Shown here: in pieces, positions 11,018-22,912 of the stretch | Layout of the letters: the number at the start of each line of letters is the position of its first letter | Numbering within the stretch: position 1 is the stretch's first letter | Assembly: GCA_029747585.1 (NCBI GenBank) | Contig: JAPEVF010000018.1 | Location: forward strand, 62,001 to 126,000 | From: Pleurotus djamor | Lineage: Eukaryota; Basidiomycota; Agaricomycetes; Agaricales; Pleurotaceae | Length of the DNA stretch: 64,000 nt | Direction: 5' to 3' | Made by a program: the position numbers and the translations under genes | The notes under the pieces: generated by a model | What the model saw: only the letters and a program-made list of their open reading frames with translations | Told to the model about the DNA's origin: nothing | Database searches by the model: none

Positions 11018-12197
11018 ATGTCCGAGTCCGCTGTCCCCTCTGCACCAGGTCCTTCAAAACCACTAATTCGCTCATACACATATCATTCTCCAACGCCCTC
11101 AACAGATGGCCCATATATCCTCGGCGTCGACGAAGCTGGTCGTGGCCCCGTCCTTGGCCCTCTTGTTTACGGGGTAGCCTACTGTCCAATATCATATAAA
11201 GAAACTCTCGAGGAGATCGGGTTCGCAGGCAAGTTCTCTCAGTATCACCTTGGGAAATTAATCTGATTCAAAGTCGTAGACTCAAAAACTCTGACTGCCG
11301 AGGTGCGGCAGTCGCTTCTCGACAACCTCAGCTCCGATCCAGATAACCTGGCCTGGTCGGTCAGGGTGCTCAGGTATGTACTCGCTCATGCTTGCTACTA
11401 TAGTCGGTGTTTGGCTCACATTCTTTCCCTAGCCCCCAGGACATTTCCCATAACATGCTTCGACGACCGGCCACCAACTTGAACAAACAATCGCAGGATG
11501 CTACGGTCCTTCTCATTCGGGAGGTGCTTGCTAAAGGGATTGAGCTTTCAGAGGTGATCCTTGTTTCTGTACATTCCTTCGCAAACTGAACCTCGGATTT
11601 GTCCTAGGTCTACGTCGACGCGCTCGGAAATACCAAAACATATGAGACATACCTAAGCAAGATCTTCCCTGGCCTCAGTTTTACCGTGACCCCCAAAGCC
11701 GACTCCAAATTCAAAATCGTCAGCGCCGCTAGTGTAGCCGCCAAGGTAACTCGCGATGCGTGTATAGAAGGCTGGGTGTTCGAAGAGGACGATCCACAGA
11801 GCGAAGATTCACTCTGGAGTCATGCCATGGGGAGTGGCTATCCTTCAGGTAACTTCATCCCCAGCTAAATACGCAATTTCGACGTGCTGATTTTCGAGTA
11901 GATCCTAAAACTCAAGCGTGGTTGAAAGACACCCTCGAACCAACATTTGGATTTCCAAAGATTGTCCGGTTCTCTTGGGGTACGGCGAAGACCCTGCTGG
12001 AGAAGCAAGGGCATGGGTGCAAATGGTGCGTAGTTTGAATCCCCATCCGCGTAATCATCCCTCACACTGACGTTTGATCCAGGATTGACGAAGGCCAAGA
12101 GTCCCTCATAAAAGCCTTTGAATCAGACAAGGGAAGGGATAAAGGTCGGTGTGCTCTGGCGAAAGACTTGCACATTCGTAGCATTGTATCCTTGTAG
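11018..12197 (+). CDS. RNH201: Ribonuclease H2 catalytic subunit A
   Basis: Type 2 RNase H of the RnhB family. The start at 11018 gives [20 protein letters not shown], then the catalytic [20 protein letters not shown] (Asp38-Glu39). The next exon supplies [17 protein letters not shown], reached through an intron whose donor is GCAAGT (GC-AG type, about 11230-11278). Further exons give [19 protein letters not shown], the [20 protein letters not shown] block, and [20 protein letters not shown]. The final exon has [13 protein letters not shown] and ends LHIRSIVSL at TAG 12195-12197. RNase H2A cuts RNA in RNA:DNA hybrids and incises at single ribonucleotides in DNA; in eukaryotes it works with subunits B and C in the nucleus. 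All family landmarks are present and in order, so the gene looks intact. Confidence 0.93.
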
Positions 12198-12338
12198 CCT
12201 CTTGTTCATACCGTACATGACGTAGCTTCGCGCTATCAGATAAGATAAACTCCATTCCGTCAAGGTACTTGAGTGTTCGGCTCGACAGTCAGGGGTTCGT
12301 TCTTTAACTGCAACCACCACCTCCAACCGTCAAGCACC

Positions 12339-13870
12339 ATGGACGGCCGACGCCAACGACCACTGCTCATCGTAGCACTGGTCTCAGCCCTCGCCTTCAT
12401 ATTTATTTTTGCCGAAATGACCTTTCTACCCATGCTAGGCACGTCATATCCGTGGCCCACTTCAAGCCACAGTCCGTAGTCTTCTGTATCCTTACCTCCC
12501 GTGCGGTGTTGATGGCCATTGCACAGAACCGCCAGATTTCAGCTTGTACAAAGTATACGACACACTCTCTGTTCAAGAATTTCCTCTCGGTGAGTTATGT
12601 GTTCCCCGAAACGTATATCTGCTTAAACCTTTCATTGCGCCAGATCCGTCGTCCCACCGCCGAACCGTGATAGTGGGGGACATCCATGGAATGAACAGAT
12701 CTTTTCAGTAAATTTGTCTCGCTTTCTTGCCCTTCTCAAGCTAATGTGGATGCCCCAGCTCACTTCTCAAGTCACTCAACTACAACGAACAAACAGACTC
12801 ACTAATTTTCGTTGGTGACATTCTTGCCAAAGGACCCCACAAAGGCTCCATGGCTGTTCTTTCCTACATGGCCGAACATAATGTCACCGGCGTGCGCGGC
12901 AATCACGACCAAAAGATCATAGAATGGCGCGGCTGGATAGATTGGGTTCACCAATTCCCCGACGGAAAGCGTTGGCTCATAGACGTAGAACGAGACTGGA
13001 ATAACGCGGCTGTTGGAGAAGACGAGCTAGACGAGTGGACCGACGAACTCTTGAAGAAGAGAAAGTCTCGTTGGTCGAAGACGATACCAAAGGGATGGGT
13101 CATCTTCGGCGACCATTACAGGATTGCACGCGCGATGTCCAAGGACGAATACGCCTATCTGCTCGCTCTGCCGCTCAAACTGCACATCCCACATGCTCAT
13201 GCGTTTATCGTCCACGCCGGGCTTCTCCCCTTGGATCCCCGGTACAAGGCTAGTGACAGCCGCCAACCTCTAGCCCACGTCCCCAAGATTGGACGCACTG
13301 CATTGAAGGGGGACAAATACATTGAGAAACTGCGCCAAGTACAAGAGCTCTCTGTCGCCAACGATCTCAAGCAAAATGCCAACCCGTGGGTCAACCTTAA
13401 CATGCGAGGTGTCACGAAGAACCACGATGTCACTCGGTAAGCTCTTTTGGAAGTTCTGTATCCGATAACCTCCCAACACTGCGTAAACTAGCTCGCATGA
13501 AGGTAAACCTTGGTCGGAGCTTTGGAATCGGGACATGGAGAAGTGCGACGGGTTCGATCTGGACAAGGGACTATCCACGAACAATCAGAAGAAATTGCCT
13601 TGTTATCCTGCAACAGTCATCTATGGCCACGCGGCGTCTCGAGGTTTGGATGTGAAGAGATGGTCGATAGGCCTTGATTCAGGCTGCGTACGTTGTGATA
13701 CCTCTTGTGTTGTTCGGATCACTGACGTCTTCTCATGGCAGGTGTATGGCCGCTCCATGACGGCTCTTGTTCTAGGATCACATAAGCTCGAGACCGACGC
13801 TAAACCTCACCAGTACGTTATCCCGTTCAGCGACGATGCGAAGGGACGCATTGTGTACATCGACTGTTAG
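12339..13870 (+). CDS. PPN2: Calcineurin-like phosphoesterase, Ppn2-type endopolyphosphatase candidate
   Basis: The N-terminus from 12339 is MDGRRQRPLL followed by a single hydrophobic signal anchor (IVALVSALAFIFIFAEM), giving a type II membrane protein. Short exons then bring EPPDFSLYKVYDTLSVQEFP and the metallophosphatase motifs GDIHGMNRS, VGDILAKGPHKG and GVRGNHDQK, then FGDHYRIARAMS, FIVHAGLLPLDPRY, VIYGHAASRGLD and GLDSGCVYGRSMTAL. It ends GRIVYIDC at 13870. This motif set and anchor fit fungal vacuolar Ppn2 (yeast YNL217W), a zinc-dependent endopolyphosphatase of the PPP superfamily. The metal ligands GDxHG, GDxxxKG and GNHD are all kept. Substrate is inferred from family only; other bis-phosphatases in this fold are possible. 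Confidence 0.82.
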
Positions 13871-14115
13871 AGACATACTATGTCTTGCTGTTTCATGGAC
13901 CTTACTTAGACCGCACACTTTCTTGACCCACACGATTTCTTGACCTGTACACTCGCTCCACTTACTTTCTTGACCACCACACCACCTTCTTGCACCACGC
14001 ATCATATATACTTCCTTGGCAGACTAACCATAATCTACAATACCCGACATGTACGTCTTAGTTACATTATAATCGGACCCAGACACTGTAATCGAAAGCT
14101 TTACATGACAAGGCC

Positions 14116-16885
14116 TCACACGATGAAGAGCACATTTGTATCCTAGAAGTAACAAGGTTGGGCATCAGATCGATCGAAGGTGTAGATCGCACATTACATA
14201 ACTCACCATGGGATGGGAGCTTGAGAGCTTGAAATATCGACCAATCAGAGATAGAATCAGGGTCTGGTTAGCGGGATGAGGGGAAAGGCTTACCTGAGGC
14301 TTTTGGCTGTACTTGGAGCGCAAAATTTCTCTGAGAAAAGCAGGCATGCACGTCAATTTTCTCCTCAGAATGTTGACGAGTCTCTGCGTACTAACCTGAT
14401 GCTTTGGAGCAATTGCTGGTAGCTCTGTTGCGGGTTCGCCTCTGCATGGATGGGTGGGTTCATCCCCATTTGAAGATACAAGATAGACTATTGGACTTAC
14501 GGAGGGCGGAAATGAAGGCCTACGAAGGTGTAAACCGGTGAGCATTGACAGACGGCCGACAAGAAATGAACAGCGGACGTACAAAGCTCATTGCACCCGT
14601 TGCTTGACCGGCCTCTTCTGTATCTGCGCTAGTCTGCGAGTCCTTGCAGCCACTCCACGATATCTATTCGGTAAGAGACTTCTTTAGAATGCCTCGGACG
14701 TTGGCGTAGTGAGAATTCGGACTTACAACGTCAGCGGGGCTCGTCCGAGTGGCTTTCGAAATCTTGTCGGCCTTGGTAGAGTTGCCTGTAGCGGTATTGA
14801 ATAATCCTTTGGCGGACTGGAAGACACCGCCCATGTCGCCTCTTGCATACGAGGTCACAGCAGAGAGTAAGCCGTGGCCTGCTTCAGCGGCAAGGTTAGG
14901 TTCCTTGACCTTGCCCTCGGTGGAGTACTACGGAGAAGATGAACGAACTGAAACCTGTACCCGTAACTCGGCTTACAATGTAAGGAAGATCTAGGATAAA
15001 TGAATTAGTGACAAGGTAAAATAGCGGGTTGCTACGTGTCGCTTACCCAGAGCAGAGCCGGAGTGACATGACTAGTGGGAGGATGAGATATCATTTTGAT
15101 CGCACAAGTACGAACGCACATCAAAGATAGCCGTCAAGCGACAGCCGGGTGGTAAAGGCTTCACCATGATGTCGTGCATTTCCTACCGAGTACAAGCCTT
15201 AGCCGGGTATCAATGCAAAGATGGTAAAGTACCCACATCGTCAACAATATGTCCATTGGCCTCAAAGTCAACCTGAATTCAATCAGTAAATGGAATGGGA
15301 GTCGGCGACGTAATCAAACGCACAGGGTATATAACTAGGATAGTCTAAGTCAGTCAGATGTGATGTCAGAAGAATTGTCAACCAACCTTCATCGTAACCG
15401 TCTCCTTCGTCTCCGTCAAGATCTTTGGTCTGGCCACCATGTCCGGAATCTAGAAATCATGAGTCAATCTCTGTCAACTCTGTAGTCAAAAGGACGGACA
15501 GTGGAAGAAGAGAGAATCGTTTGGCTGGGCACCACGGACGAGCCAATGCATAGCTTGTACCTGGTTGAACGTAGAGCGAATTAGAATAGGGTAGGCCAAA
15601 GATGAAGTGATGAATTCCTCTTACAATGTTGTCGTGAGTAGGATGTTGGCGAGGATTTGTGGCGTCATCCGTTAGAGTCACAATGTCTTCTTCACGGTAC
15701 CCGTGGCCTAAAAGCAACGGTAATGAGATATGGGGGGACGGCAAGGAGAATTGAAACGTACTGGTCAAGAAACGCTTAATATTCTGAACATCGTTGATAC
15801 ACCCTCTCAGTTCACCGTCTTGAGCAAAATAGTTGATACCGATCTAGAACTCGGACGTCAGACAAAAGATAAAGACGACCATTGTCTCAGGACGCACACA
15901 GAGAGCTTTCTTCTTCCCGTTACACTGAGAGTATTGAAAGTTAGGTTGAGATCGATGGTGTTGGGCGTCTTGGAACTCAGGGCCGTAGTATTGTGTCCCG
16001 GACGGGGGCGGGCGANGGGGGGCCGCCTGGGTGACTCATACATCAGTATATCGCGCTTACACTAGCTCATTTATATGTTTACCCGGAGGGGGTGGATAGT
16101 TTCGCTGCGGTACTCTAGATGGGTAGAGATTTGTAAGGCACCTAAGGATACAAAGGCCAATGACGTACGGCGGAGGGCCACCTTGCTGACCCGGATAACC
16201 ACCCGAATTCTGTTGATGCCATTGCTGGCCTGGGTAGTTGCTTCTTGGTACAGGGGGAGGGCCAGGAGGCGGGGCAAAGCTGATGTCGCGACGGTGCTGA
16301 GTTTGGCGCAAAGCTGAGCTTAAGCAAGACACTCACCCTCGTTGTCCTNGGAGGGGGAGGCGGGCCGGGGGGAGGACCGTAGCTACATAATTGATGTCTG
16401 AACAATGATGATGGATGGTAACCGCATCCAACTCACCCCGAAGGAGGACCTTGTGGAGGGGGATACGACGGCGGGCCTCCAGGATACCTGATCAAACCAT
16501 TATGAGCAACGGTGATTCAAGAGTAGTGTGAGAGTGCTTACCCAGAAGGGGGCGGCCCAGGAGGGGGCCCGTAGCTTCATGGGAATGATCAGTCGAAACC
16601 TAAATGAAATTCGAGTCATGCACTCACCCTCCAGGCGCACCAGGTGGAGGATAAGGAGGATATCCCCCAGGAGTTTGTCCTCCTTGAGGACTGGGAAAGC
16701 CGCTGCGATAGTTATCAGCAATTGACACGTCGATTTCGTTGAATTCACGACGTACGGGCTTGGAAAGCTGCGCCCATAAGTAAGATAAGTTCACCATCCC
16801 CATTCTAGATGAGACAATGAGCGTACGATGGTGCGCCATATCCATATCCTCCCCCTTGGTTCTGGTTGTTGTTGTTATTCCACAT
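14116..16885 (-). CDS. MCA1: Type I metacaspase with Pro/Gln-rich prodomain
   Basis: Reads right to left from MWNNNNNQNQGGGYGYGAPS (start 16885) to SSSHPMDTNVLFIV (TGA 14116-14118), in about 18 short exons. The prodomain is Gly/Pro/Gln-rich and prion-like (NSGGYPGQQGGPPP, YGPPPGPPPP). The p20 part starts QYSQCNGKKKALC/IGINYFAQDGELRGC, then GHGYREEDIVTLTDDATN, MHWLVRGAQPNDSLFFHY, and the catalytic His in SGHGGQTKDLDGDEGDGYDE (His at about 15439-15441). The catalytic Cys lies in IFD/SCHSGSAL (about 15057-15071), coded across two introns. The p10 part has SWSGCKDSQTSADTEEAGQA. Metacaspases are Ca-dependent Arg/Lys-specific cysteine proteases linked to protein quality control, aggregate clearance and cell death. 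N bases at 16016 and 16350 fall in or beside prodomain exons, so that part is less certain. Confidence 0.93.
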
Positions 16886-17848
16886 TTGAGAGTCAAGACA
16901 AATTTCGAGACTGTGGTCGTGGTGGTTGGAAGAGAGTGCGATGATGGGGCACAGCCTACTTCGCGCCAGTCGGATATGTCGGACAGGTTGGGCGCTGCCA
17001 GCCAAGTCCGAGGCGAGCCTCTCGTTGAACTTAAACACAAGTTGTCATAATGACCACGCTCTTTGCTGGCGTCACAATACCTCCGACCTCTGATGGAAAA
17101 GGAATCGATTGATTAATCGCAGTTGTGCCAATCCATATCGTTTCTCCTTCTCGATAAAAGGTTGACAAAAGGTGGCCATCAACCTCGTCGATTTATCATC
17201 TGACGCGCTGCTTCGCGTGTAAATACGCTCTAATCTAGCTCAGATTGACCTCGGGGCGTCAGGAAAGCGTAGTAGGTGCTTTATGTCACAGACTACACGT
17301 TGGTATCTCATAGATTTGACATCCAAACCCAGCAGGCGCATCTCAACTCGTATTCATCATATCCCCAATGTGACTCTATGAACCCAGTCATGACGCATTT
17401 TGGCTGATATATCGTGCCGCGAGAATATCTTATTTTCGTCTTCAGAGTTTCTCCGAACATCACCTTTCGAGGCCTTGAGGCTTCTAGTGGTGGTTCATCA
17501 TGGTGGTCCCGCATCCCCACAAGATCTCTTTCCTCGTTAACCGCGGTGATTTGAAACAAACCGTGCCATGGGTATGACCTTTCAGGAGATACACAGTCGA
17601 TGCTTGAAAATGGACTGAAGATCTGTTTGACCTAGGGCACCCGGCCCGCGTAGACGGCCCCCCAGTCTATTCCTGACATCGACAAACTATCACCTTTCAA
17701 GCTCCATCATCCCCAGTATGACCACCTCTCCGTGTTCCTTCCCAGGAACTTATTCTGGCACAGATACCGACAGAAGCACTATAAATGACAGGTTTTTCCA
17801 TGCCCCAACCCCCGATTTTCCAGGCCTTTTGCTTCCTTCCTCAAACAT
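16886..17848. other. Intergenic between divergent metacaspase and transporter
   Basis: About 960 b shared upstream region. Chance frames occur on both strands but none shows a family or splice logic. A TATA-like element near its right end is listed separately. Confidence 0.5.
17780..17786 (+). promoter_or_regulatory. TATA-like box of the sugar transporter
   Basis: TATAAAT sits 63-69 bases before the transporter ATG at 17849, a normal spacing for a short 5' leader. Confidence 0.45.
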
Positions 17849-20772
17849 ATGGCTGGCGGCGCTGTGGGTAACGAACGTTCATATGCAGCTGAGAGACGCA
17901 AAGCGTTGGCTGGACAATCAGGGTGGGTAAGTAGACTCCATTGCAACGTCTCTCCACTTCGAAAGTCAATGCTTGCCTCCAGGCCGGTTTGGTTCACAAT
18001 CGTCGCGTTTTAGCGATAGCCATCTTCGCTTCGCTCGGAGGACTGTACGTTGGCTCTTCATCTTTGCTCGTCCTTAGCCACAATTCTGATCGTCCTCTAG
18101 GCTCTATGGTATGTTCATTCGATCTCTCATCACGTTGACTAAGACCTATTCTGTTCCTTGAAGGTTATAATCAAGTGAGCCGGTCTTCTACTTACCCATA
18201 CTNCCCCCCCAGCTAAATCGTACTAGGGTGTCTTCTCGGGAGTCCTCCCGTCAGTAATGAACCTCTTGTGTTTTTCCTCCGTTGTTAAATCACCCATAGA
18301 ATGGAGTCCTTTGACGCAGCGATGGGACCAAAGATCGATGACACAGGTATACGGGGATGGTTAGTTGCAATTCTTGAATTGGGTGCATGGTTTGGTGTCC
18401 TCAATACTGGTACGCTAAACCTCGATGAATGTTTGTTCTGGCTCAGATCTGTAATCAAGGTTACCTTGCGGATAAGCTTTCTCGAAAATATACCATCGTC
18501 GTTGGTATGTACGAACGGCTTATTGTGATCCTGGTGTCTCATCCTTCTACAGCCGTGATTGTTTTCTGCGTCGGCGTCATCGTCCAAACATGTGCGAAAG
18601 ATATGTCTTATATCTACGGAGGTAAATTGACAATCAACCGTCCTTCACCTTAACTCACATGACAATCTACACACAGGTCGCTTCGTCACTGGTCTCGGGG
18701 TCGGCTCCCTGAGTATGGCAGTCCCATTGTACAATGCTGAACTGGCTCCGCCCGAAGTCCGAGGTAGTCTGGTGGCATTGCAACAGCTGGCAATCACTTT
18801 CGGTATCATGGTATCCTTCTGGATCGACTTCGGTACGAATTACATCAGGGTTGGTGGTGTACAAAGTGAGGCAGCATGGAGAGTCCCTCTTGCCCTTCAG
18901 CTCGTCCCTGCCATCATCTTAGGGACGGGCATTCTATTCATGCCGTTCTCTCCGCGGTAAGTTTGGGAGTTTATCAAGGATGGGTCTCCCAGATCCACTC
19001 ATGTCAACATTCAGTTGGCTAGTAAACCAGGGCCGCGATGAACAAGCACTCAAAGTCCTCAGTGATGCTCGGCAGATGCCTCCTGACTCTGATCTAGTTC
19101 AAATTGAATTCTTGTGAGTTGTCCTCACCTACCCTGATGCTTTGTGCGCTCTGACGGACGAAATTATAGGGAGATCAAAGCCCAATATTTATTTGAGAAG
19201 GAAACTTCGGAGTTGAAGTTCCCTCAATGGCAGGATGGGTCGTTCAAGTCCGAATTCAGACTGGGGCTCCATGGATTAATGGACTTGTTTACCACTCGCA
19301 GTACGCATGTTCGCTGTCGCACAGGTGCATCAATACTAATACCCTCGCAGCTCTCCTCTATCGAGTGATCGTCGGCACACTGTCCGTGTCCCTCCACCGC
19401 GGAGATTCGTCAGCTGACAGATATACAGGACGATGTTCTTCCAGCAATGGACTGGTGTTAACGCAATCCTATACTACGCACCCACCATCTTCCAAAATCT
19501 TTCATTGACAGGTTCCGCGATCTCTTTGCTTGCCACCGGCGTCGTCGGGATTGCGTGAGTGCTGTGTGCCCAACTGTGCTCGAATCTCCCCTGAATACTT
19601 CTTAGAATGTTTTTGGCAACGATACCAGCTGTCATTTGGATTGACCAAGTCGGGAGAAAGCCTGTTTTGATCTCGGGTGCTTTCCTCATGGCTGCGTGAG
19701 TGATGTCTCATTGATGCAAGGACGGATATCTAATTATCTCTTGTGTTGTAGCTGTCATCTCATCGTCGCTGTGCTCACTGGACTTTATCAAGACTCTTGG
19801 GAAAGGTAAGCCATTCACACTTATCCATGTACTTATATATTGCTAACTAGCCCGCGTATATACTCTATAGCCATAAAGGTACATATCGTGGCATGCCTCG
19901 TATGAACATTGACACCCACTTTTCCAGCTGCTGGTTGGGCTGCCTGTGCTCTCGTTTGGGTCTTTGCCATTGGTTTGTCGACCTTGTCTTCAGATCTCGA
20001 ATTGCCCAAACTGACTGGCCATTCTCACTTTCAGGCTTCGGGTATAGTTGGGGTGAACCGAGATCCTTCTAGCTTCCATATGCCATTCTCAATTTCAACG
20101 CCCATGATAGGTCCTTGCGCATGGATCCTTGTCGCTGAAATCTGGCCACTGAGTGCCCGAGGAAAGGGTGTGGCTTTGTCCGCGTCATCGAATTGGGTTC
20201 GTCGTTATGATCGCCTTTCAGGATCAAGCTAATGTCTCACTTAGATGAATAACTTCATCGGTGAGTGCTGAACTACAATGCTGCCAGATTACCGCGAAGA
20301 CACTGAATATGTGAACGTTTCGTATCAGTTGGTCAAGTGGGTAGCATTCACTGGAATTCGCCGCTTTCTCTGGACTCATCATCTCTTAGGTCACTCCCAC
20401 AATGCTCAAGCAGTTAAGATTCGGGACTTTCGTGTTCTTCGGCGTACGTTTTCTAACCCCGAAAGACTCGTCCCCTACAGATCTCTAAACCCTCCGTAGG
20501 CATTTTCATTCGTTGGAGGCTTATTCATCATGTTCTTGGTGAGTGTCTTCGTTCCTCAAAGAGCTGATTCGATCACTCAGTTCTTGTAGGTCCCTGAGAC
20601 CAAGGGGCTGACCCTTGAAGAGATGGATGATGTGTTCGGAGACGTGAATGGTCTCGGGGCTGCTGATCTTGAGCGTCAAGCTGCGATCCACCAACGCCTG
20701 GGCCTGACTCAACACGCAGAGAAGTCCGTTGATGAGGTCGTGAGGCACTCAATCAGCAAAGAATCCGAGTAG
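17849..20772 (+). CDS. MFS sugar transporter (hexose/H+ symporter type)
   Basis: Starts [20 protein letters not shown] at 17849 and ends HSISKESE at TAG 20770-20772, split into about 18 exons. Sugar-porter signatures are in order: [12 protein letters not shown] then GYNQGVFSGVL in TM1, [13 protein letters not shown] (loop 2-3), [87 protein letters not shown] and [16 protein letters not shown]. Twelve membrane spans are expected at the plasma membrane. The usual PESPRWL reads PFSPRWL here. The [12 protein letters not shown] motif suggests a monosaccharide substrate, but the exact sugar cannot be read. An N at 18203 lies in an intron. The shared 960 b upstream region with the metacaspase probably holds separate promoters. 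Confidence 0.9.
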
Positions 20773-21244
20773 TTTCTCTGCAGCGCGACGTCGGATGGAA
20801 ACATCATTCATGTATCATTTACTTACTGGAATCTTGTGTACTTATATTACGCGCTCGAGTTTCTATGGTTTGTTATTTTTGTCCATTCGTGGTGGCTGTA
20901 CTGCGATACGCTTCTTGTGCTGGGCAGGTGGCAGCACGTTGGGCAACATGACGCGTGANGGGGGGTTTTGGATGATGTCAAACTTTCCACAGGGGTACCA
21001 GGGGCTTGTTCAACTTGGATGGAAACAGAAATTGAGCGGAAGGTCACGAACTCGAAGTGATAACACCGGCCCGTTGGACTCATGTTTCATTTCCTGAGTG
21101 TTTATCATCGTTCTTCGATCTGTGGGCGCTGCATCATATGTATCACTGGAAATAACCGGGGAAGTCGGGAACTGGGCTGAGGACAAAATCCCAGCCAAGT
21201 GGGATGGACGCACTCGCACACATCTCGCCCACCTGCAAGCAAGG
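20773..21244. other. Intergenic; transporter 3' side and hydrolase promoter
   Basis: An in-frame extension of the hydrolase upstream of 21245 is open to 21098, but its residues do not resemble the usual N-terminus. An N beside a run of G at about 20959 may be a base-calling artefact. Nothing else recognised. Confidence 0.45.
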
Positions 21245-22498
21245 ATGCCCTTCGCACTTCGCTACCAGCCAGTCAAGTCTTTCTATCTTCTAGGAGTCTC
21301 CCTCTACCTCATCCTCGTCAAGCTTCCATTCTGGACGCTTCGCTATTTGAGACCATCATGGCGCCCTGTCCCTGCGTGGTCCCTCTCTCGTATGTTAATT
21401 GTTAAGTCACTGGGAGTCATGGTCACGGCGATGTTCAATACATCCTTCGACCCCTTCAAGATCGCGCCAGAGAGCGAAGGCCCGCCTGAGGAATCGGGCC
21501 TCGTTTGGATTGAGCCCAAGGAAGAGCTCGTCGTTGGAGACATCAAAAGAGCAGCACTTACAAACGGCATTAGCTCCGTTAGGGTGGCTGGCTTTTGGTA
21601 CGGCAAGCGAGGGGCCCAAGGCGAAGTCGGTCAGCCCGCCAATGCGTATGACAAAGTTATTTATGAGTTGCACGGTGGGGGCTTTGTGGTTTGTGTTACA
21701 CGCCCTTGCAGTGTTCAGTGGATCCTGTTGACGTTATGTTACGGTTTCCAGCTAGGTTCAGCCGGTCCCAAGGGAGGAAGTGCCTACTTCTGTCATGAAG
21801 CCATGAAGTATGCCCCAGAGTACGACCGCGTCTTCCAGATTGAATACCGTCTCTCCCAAGGACCTCCATTGCAGCCCAGGAACGCTTTCCCAGCAGCCCT
21901 AATTGATGCCGTGGTAGGCTACGACTATCTCGTTAACGTCGTCGGCTACAAACCGTCGAACATCATGCTCGCTGGCGAGTCAGCAGGAGGTCACCTCGCC
22001 CTAGCCCTCGCGCGTTACATCAATCACGCCGACATCCCTTCGTTGCCTGCTCCTGGCGCCCTTCTTCTCCACTCCCCAACGGTGGACTGGGGAAACACTC
22101 ATCAAGGACCCGATTCGTCCATGCGAAAACACTCAGACACCGACTTCGTCCACAGCTTCCTTGCGGGCTATCCCACTCGTTCACTTGTTGGTGGTCTTCC
22201 CGAATCTGATGCCTATTTGAACCCATGGATCTCCCCGGCTTCCCTGCGCCTCACAGACCCTCAGCAGCTTTTCAGAGGTCTCCCTCCTACTTTGATCCTT
22301 ACAGGAGCCGTCGAGATGACATTGGATCCCATGAAAACTCTGGCTGAGAGGATGCAGGCTGACATGGGCAAAGAAATGGTGGAATATGTGGAGATAGAGA
22401 ATGCGACTCATGCTGTGTTGCTGGCAAAGTGGCATGAGCCTGAGCGAACACATGCGTACGAGGTGTTTGCCAATTGGGCAAAGAAGCTGCAGAAATAG
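21245..22498 (+). CDS. Alpha/beta hydrolase of the hormone-sensitive lipase family
   Basis: Start chosen at 21245 because MPFALRYQPVKSFYLLGVSL followed by YLILVKLPFWTLRYLRPSWR is a typical N-terminal membrane anchor of this agaricomycete family. The oxyanion motif is HGGGFV, then a 63-base intron (21689-21751), then LGSAGPKGGSAYFCHEAMKY. The nucleophile is Ser in GESAGGHLALALARY (TCA 21980-21982). The acid is probably the Asp of MTLDPMKTLAERM and the base the His of ENATHAVLLAKW. The protein ends FANWAKKLQK at 22498. Members hydrolyse esters or short acyl lipids; this one is probably anchored to the ER or lipid droplets. The substrate cannot be deduced. Confidence 0.88.
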   Translation: MPFALRYQPVKSFYLLGVSLYLILVKLPFWTLRYLRPSWRPVPAWSLSRMLIVKSLGVMVTAMFNTSFDPFKIAPESEGPPEESGLVWIEPKEELVVGDIKRAALTNGISSVRVAGFWYGKRGAQGEVGQPANAYDKVIYELHGGGFVVCVTRPCSVQWILLTLCYGFQLGSAGPKGGSAYFCHEAMKYAPEYDRVFQIEYRLSQGPPLQPRNAFPAALIDAVVGYDYLVNVVGYKPSNIMLAGESAGGHLALALARYINHADIPSLPAPGALLLHSPTVDWGNTHQGPDSSMRKHSDTDFVHSFLAGYPTRSLVGGLPESDAYLNPWISPASLRLTDPQQLFRGLPPTLILTGAVEMTLDPMKTLAERMQADMGKEMVEYVEIENATHAVLLAKWHEPERTHAYEVFANWAKKLQK

Positions 22499-22912
22499 CT
22501 TGCTAACGCTGGGTACAATGTCAGTAGTGTATCATTTCATCAGTATCTTGAACTTCAACGCACAATTGAGTTCAGCAACTCTTGAATCACGTTGGGTGCT
22601 GTTAAGCGGTTGTTGGAGAGCTAGTCCATTCCCTACAGCTTAGGTAGTAGGATAATTGCAAGAAAAAAGTCTTGTTTTTAAGTTTAAGTCCAGAGAATAT
22701 AGATATGCAGAATGTTCGAGGTGAAGGGAAAGCTTGCGACCATCGCACTGGATCGATGCTAAGTCTCACTTAGGGGTCTAAGACTCTCCTGAAAAGTGCG
22801 AGCATGTGACCGTGTCAGGATCGCCACGCGTGACGCGACGCCATTCCCTGCTTGAACTTCGCCCACCATTCCACATTTCGGTTTCCCATGTCCAGGACCC
22901 GACCAGCTAACC
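22499..22912. other. Intergenic before SRS2
   Basis: Holds the hydrolase 3' end and the helicase promoter. No TATA box, repeat or RNA gene stands out. Confidence 0.5.

Noticed and set aside
15900..16060. Plus-strand frame over the N at 16016 with an open product
   Set aside because: It is the antisense of metacaspase exons, which match the family on the minus strand.
17308..17559. Minus-strand frame of 83 codons in the metacaspase/transporter gap
   Set aside because: No recognisable motif, no splice sites leading on, composition ordinary.
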